NCBI GenBank assembly: GCA_013138655.1
Contig: WTCI01000290.1
Coordinates: 1-7,916, forward strand
DNA length: 7,916 nt
Direction of reading: 5' to 3'
From: Desulfuromonadaceae bacterium
GTDB lineage: Bacteria; Desulfobacterota; Desulfuromonadia; Desulfuromonadales; Geopsychrobacteraceae
Part shown: positions 4,680 to 7,916 of the stretch, piece by piece
Layout of the letters: each line of letters starts with the position of its first letter
Numbering within the stretch: position 1 is the first letter of the stretch
Notes under the pieces: generated by a model
Database searches by the model: none
Told to the model about the DNA's origin: nothing
Seen by the model: the letters and a program-made list of their open reading frames with translations, nothing else
Made by a program: the position numbers and the translations under genes

Positions 4680-7627
4680 TGAGACGATCAAGATGCATGC
4701 TGCTCAGTCTGCTGGTTGTGCTGCTGGTGGGATTTGTCGTGCCGTCGGTCTGGGCGGGCTGCTCCGAATATATCGGCCATGCAACTCTCAATGAGGCAAG
4801 CACCAAGAATAATGAGGACTTTGTCGAAGTTAAGCTTCTCGACGGGAACATCAGCAGTGTTATTTACAATACCTGGACCATCGGTGTTTGTAGTGCTAAG
4901 GGGGGGTGCAGTACTTATAATGTTTCGTCGGCAACGGTGACATTACCGTATCTGGTTGTCAGTGGAATTGACCAGAAAGAATTCGATTTCAATAAGGGAG
5001 CAGATATCCTGCTGAAGGATGGCGGTGGTAATGTCATTGATTCCCTGAATATTGGTAATTATTCGGCACAAGCGAGCCAGACCTCAGGATGTTCTTTCGC
5101 TTTTGCTACGACCGTTGGTAAATCGAATACCCATACTTTCGCCCGATCCCCAGACGGAACAGGTGATTGGGCGGCGACCGGGCCCGGGGGGTCAGTGCCC
5201 AATACCGAGGAGGCGGGAAACGATGATGCCACAGGACCTGATGGAACTCCGATTGCCCGGATCGATATCGCGAATGTTACTGTCAATAGAGGAGATACCG
5301 CGACCTTTACTCTCTCGGTGTACGATGAAAGTGGCAATCCGACGACCAAGCCATACAGTATTCAAATCGAATATGAAACGATCGATGATACCGCAGCCGC
5401 TGGGACCGATTACACTGCTGGCTCTGGAACTGTTACCATCCCCGCCCATGCCGGTTCTGCTACCTTCGATGTGCCGACCCTTGGGAGTGGCGGAGGCGGT
5501 TGCGGCGGATCTGCACTCGATTTCTGGGTTCGGATCATAAATCCGACAGGGGCGGCTAACCCGGTCGTCATTCTCAATCATTTTGCCATCGGAACCATCA
5601 CCGATGGCGACACCCTCGACCACATTCGTATCGAGCATAGTGGTCTCGGCCTCACCTGCCAGCGCTCAGATATCGTCATCCGGGCCTGTAGCGATGCTGA
5701 CTGCAACAGCGAATATCCCTTCCCGGTGGAGGTGACCATGGTCCCGGCTTCGACCAACCCACCCTACTGGGTGGACGGCGACAGCTATACCTTTACCGGC
5801 AACACTACGGTGCAGTTGCGGCAGACAACTCCGGCAACGTTGACCCTGGGGATATCCAGCCCATCGCCGACTCCGTCAAATGGTTCCGTCTGCTACGTCG
5901 GCGGCAGCCCCGGAACTTGCGATATCACTTTCTATGAATCGGGATTTGTTTTCGATGTGCCGGATCTGAGGTCCTGTGAGACTTCGGCCGCTGTTTCCAT
6001 CCAGGCCGTGCGGGCTGACGCCACTGCACAAACCTGTGTCGCTGATGGCGGTTTCGCCGGCACCAATAAAACGATCAGTTTCTGGAGCAGTTACAGCAAC
6101 CCGACCAGCGGAACGGAACAGGTCAGTATCGGTGGAATAGATGTTGCGACCAGCAGCCCCGGTACTGGAATCGAGCTTAGTTTCGATGCCGGTGCAACGG
6201 CCAGTTTCACCCTCAATTACCCCGATGCCGGGCAGTTGCAGCTGGATGCCCGGTATGGAGGGGTAACAGGTTCGGAAGAAGAAGGGCTGGTGATGCTGGG
6301 CAATGACAGTTTTGCTGTCTGGCCGATCGGCCTGTGCGTTTATTTCGATGATGCCAATGCAGATTGTGCTTCGGGCAATGGATCCTGTTCAGAATTCAAA
6401 AAGGTAGACGAGGTGTTTAACCTCAAAGTGAAAGGCGTCTGCTGGGAATCGTCCGCTGATACTGATTTTTGTAGTGGTAACCCGACAACACAGAATTTCC
6501 AACTGAACTCAATTCCGATCACGCATAATCTGGTTGCACCATCCAGTGCCGGTGTCAGTTCCGGAATGATCGGAGTGTCATCAATCGATATCTCAGCGGC
6601 CGATAACGGTGAGCATATCATCAGCAATCAGACCGTTTCAGAAGTTGGAGTCTTTACGTTCACCGCAACTCCGCCGAATTATTTCGGAGTGCCTTTGCCT
6701 GCGGCGACCTCGGAAAATATCGGCAGATTTACCCCGGATCATTTCATAACATCGATAATAACTAACGGTGTGTTGCAGGATGGTTGCACCGGGTTCACCT
6801 ATTCCGGCCAGACCTTCAGCTACGTCTCCTCCAATTTTCCCGAAATGCTGATCACTGCGACTGACAGTGCCGGGAACACGACGGTAAATTATCGGGATGA
6901 TTTTGTTAAATTAACCGACCCTGCGACGCAAATCAGCATGCCGGCAGTCACCGCCGATGCCAGCCATACAGGTGCACTGGGGACACCACTTGCCCTGACT
7001 TGGGCACCTTCAAGTCATTTGGTGCAAAATGATGATGGAACTCTGACCTTTACCCTAGGTGCTGATCAGTTTACCTATATGCGTGAGGCTAATGCTCTTG
7101 TCGCTCCTTTCACCAGTGATATCCAGCTTTCCGTCACCTCAATTGTTGATAGTGATGGAATTGCTGCGACGGGATTGCCGAGTGAATTTTCACCCATCGG
7201 CACTGAGATTCGCTATGGGCAAATGCAATTGCAGAATGCCTATGGTCCGGAAACTTTGCCACTGACGATTCCTGTTCTTACCGAATATTATGATGGCAAT
7301 GGTTTTCTACTCAATTCCCTGGATAATTGCACCTCTTACGATGCCTTGCATCTTTCTTTGAGTAGTTTTCAAGGGAATCTGACCAGCTCGGATACTGCTG
7401 CGTCGGGTACCGGGATATTGCTCTCCGGAATCGGTAATAATCTCAATTTAAGTGCTCCAGGGGCGGGAAATGAAGGGAGTGTCGATTTGACTCTTGATCT
7501 GTCGCAGGCCACCGGGGCAGATATGGAATGGTTGCAACCGGGTGGAAACAATCCTGCCGCAAAAGCGACTTTTGGTATTTTTAAAGGAAACCAGAGGCTG
7601 ATCTACATGCGGGAATCGATCTGGTAA
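4676..7627 (+). CDS. mshQ: MshQ, large exported MSHA-associated protein
   Basis: 983 residues. A Sec signal peptide spans residues 1-27 (basic start MMRRSR, hydrophobic core LLSLLVVLLVGFVV, cleavage after SVWA). Residues ~29-165 look like a lamin-tail (LTD)-type beta domain: NEAS, EDFVEVKLLDG, WTIGVCS, DILLKDGGGNVIDSL, and TFARSPDGTGDW at its end. Residues ~193-313 look Calx-beta-like: RGDTATFTLSVYD, TAAAGTDYTAGSGTVTIP, ending in TITDGD. From ~315 to the end it matches the DUF6701/MshQ pattern, opening with DHIRIEHSGLGLTCQ and closing with ATFGIFKGNQRLIYMRES. Many paired Cys fit a periplasmic or surface location. The start is the ATG overlapping the mshP stop; an in-frame extension back to 4541 lies inside mshP and lacks a signal peptide, so I reject it. 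The biochemical role of MshQ is not known; position and domains suggest a surface or pilus-tip protein. Confidence 0.9.
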   Translation: MMRRSRCMLLSLLVVLLVGFVVPSVWAGCSEYIGHATLNEASTKNNEDFVEVKLLDGNISSVIYNTWTIGVCSAKGGCSTYNVSSATVTLPYLVVSGIDQKEFDFNKGADILLKDGGGNVIDSLNIGNYSAQASQTSGCSFAFATTVGKSNTHTFARSPDGTGDWAATGPGGSVPNTEEAGNDDATGPDGTPIARIDIANVTVNRGDTATFTLSVYDESGNPTTKPYSIQIEYETIDDTAAAGTDYTAGSGTVTIPAHAGSATFDVPTLGSGGGGCGGSALDFWVRIINPTGAANPVVILNHFAIGTITDGDTLDHIRIEHSGLGLTCQRSDIVIRACSDADCNSEYPFPVEVTMVPASTNPPYWVDGDSYTFTGNTTVQLRQTTPATLTLGISSPSPTPSNGSVCYVGGSPGTCDITFYESGFVFDVPDLRSCETSAAVSIQAVRADATAQTCVADGGFAGTNKTISFWSSYSNPTSGTEQVSIGGIDVATSSPGTGIELSFDAGATASFTLNYPDAGQLQLDARYGGVTGSEEEGLVMLGNDSFAVWPIGLCVYFDDANADCASGNGSCSEFKKVDEVFNLKVKGVCWESSADTDFCSGNPTTQNFQLNSIPITHNLVAPSSAGVSSGMIGVSSIDISAADNGEHIISNQTVSEVGVFTFTATPPNYFGVPLPAATSENIGRFTPDHFITSIITNGVLQDGCTGFTYSGQTFSYVSSNFPEMLITATDSAGNTTVNYRDDFVKLTDPATQISMPAVTADASHTGALGTPLALTWAPSSHLVQNDDGTLTFTLGADQFTYMREANALVAPFTSDIQLSVTSIVDSDGIAATGLPSEFSPIGTEIRYGQMQLQNAYGPETLPLTIPVLTEYYDGNGFLLNSLDNCTSYDALHLSLSSFQGNLTSSDTAASGTGILLSGIGNNLNLSAPGAGNEGSVDLTLDLSQATGADMEWLQPGGNNPAAKATFGIFKGNQRLIYMRESIW

Positions 7628-7916
7628 ATGGGGGGGAGTGTTGTTTTTGCTCCACCGTTTGGAGATACAGAGAACGGTGAGAAAACCACCATCTTTTCGA
7701 ACCTCTTGTTTCTTAATGACGTTTCGTTATGGATTCTGATTGGTCGATTGAAAAACGAAAACGGAAGTCTTTTTTGCCACAGACACGTACAGACCACTGC
7801 GGGACAAAAGCAAAATCGTATCTCGCACAAAGCCACAAAGCCCACTAAGAAGAACCAGGGCAAAAGCGAATTTATAGATTGAAGATCAAAACCTGAATAA
7901 TGGGTTTCCTTTGTGA
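7628..7916. other. Noncoding tail with degenerate repeat-like sequence
   Basis: No convincing gene in 289 bases. Short frames on both strands translate to low-complexity, repeat-derived peptides. GCACAAAGCCACAAAGCCC around 7826-7844 and TTTTTTGCCACAGACACG around 7772-7789 look like remnants of dispersed intergenic repeats. A weak 5-bp stem (CTCCA/TGGAG, around 7650-7664) has no T-tract, and the T-run at 7771-7777 has no stem before it, so I do not see a clear terminator for the msh operon. Confidence 0.45.

Noticed and set aside
7650..7664. Hairpin after mshQ as operon terminator
   Set aside because: Five-base stem and no following T-tract on either strand.
7628..7882. Possible 84-residue gene directly after mshQ
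   Set aside because: ATG follows a G-rich run with no Shine-Dalgarno; the peptide is low-complexity at its end and looks like translated repeat.

Overview
The window is a block of an MSHA-type (mannose-sensitive haemagglutinin, type IVa) pilus biogenesis locus. All genes are on the + strand, in the order mshG (5' end missing) - mshF-like - mshA - mshC - mshD - mshO - mshP - mshQ. This matches the distal half of the classical Vibrio/Shewanella msh cluster, except that there is one pilin gene (mshA) where Vibrio has mshB and mshA. The host is a Gram-negative bacterium of moderate G+C. MSHA loci occur in Gammaproteobacteria and also in Desulfuromonadota. The style of the interspersed repeats makes me lean towards a Desulfuromonas/Geobacter-like organism, but that is impression-based and low confidence.

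Layout. 1-829: C-terminal two thirds of the inner-membrane platform protein MshG. 879-1418: MshF-like prepilin. 1420-1567: a MITE-like nested inverted-repeat element with an 8-bp direct repeat on each side, inserted exactly at the mshF stop codon. 1632-2045: major pilin mshA with a strong ribosome binding site, followed by a rho-independent terminator (2103-2139) and a REP-like double hairpin (2167-2242). 2312-7627: a tightly packed cistron row mshC-mshD-mshO-mshP-mshQ, with ATGA-type overlaps at C/D, O/P and P/Q. 7628-7916: noncoding, degenerate repeat-like sequence with no gene or clear terminator.

How the parts fit. MshG anchors the assembly motor in the inner membrane and MshA is the main fibre subunit. 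MshC (GspH/FimT-like), MshD (GspI/PilV-like), MshO (GspJ/PilW-like) and MshP (GspK/PilX-like, lacking Glu5) look like the minor-pilin set that primes and caps the fibre. MshQ is a 983-residue exported protein (lamin-tail-like + Calx-beta-like + DUF6701-type region). It follows the minor pilins just as PilY1 follows them in other type IVa systems, so it is plausibly the surface or tip-exposed effector.

The most unusual feature is that mshD and mshO carry the same palindromic, REP-like element in frame, between an upstream ATG and the prepilin cleavage site. The two copies are gapless over about 150 bp and exactly 609 bp apart. The element either lengthens the cleaved leader to about 48 residues or, more likely, supplies a Shine-Dalgarno sequence in a hairpin for an internal GTG or TTG start that gives a normal 5-6 residue leader. 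I recognise no wholly new gene system; the novelty is in how mobile repeats have been built into the pilus operon.
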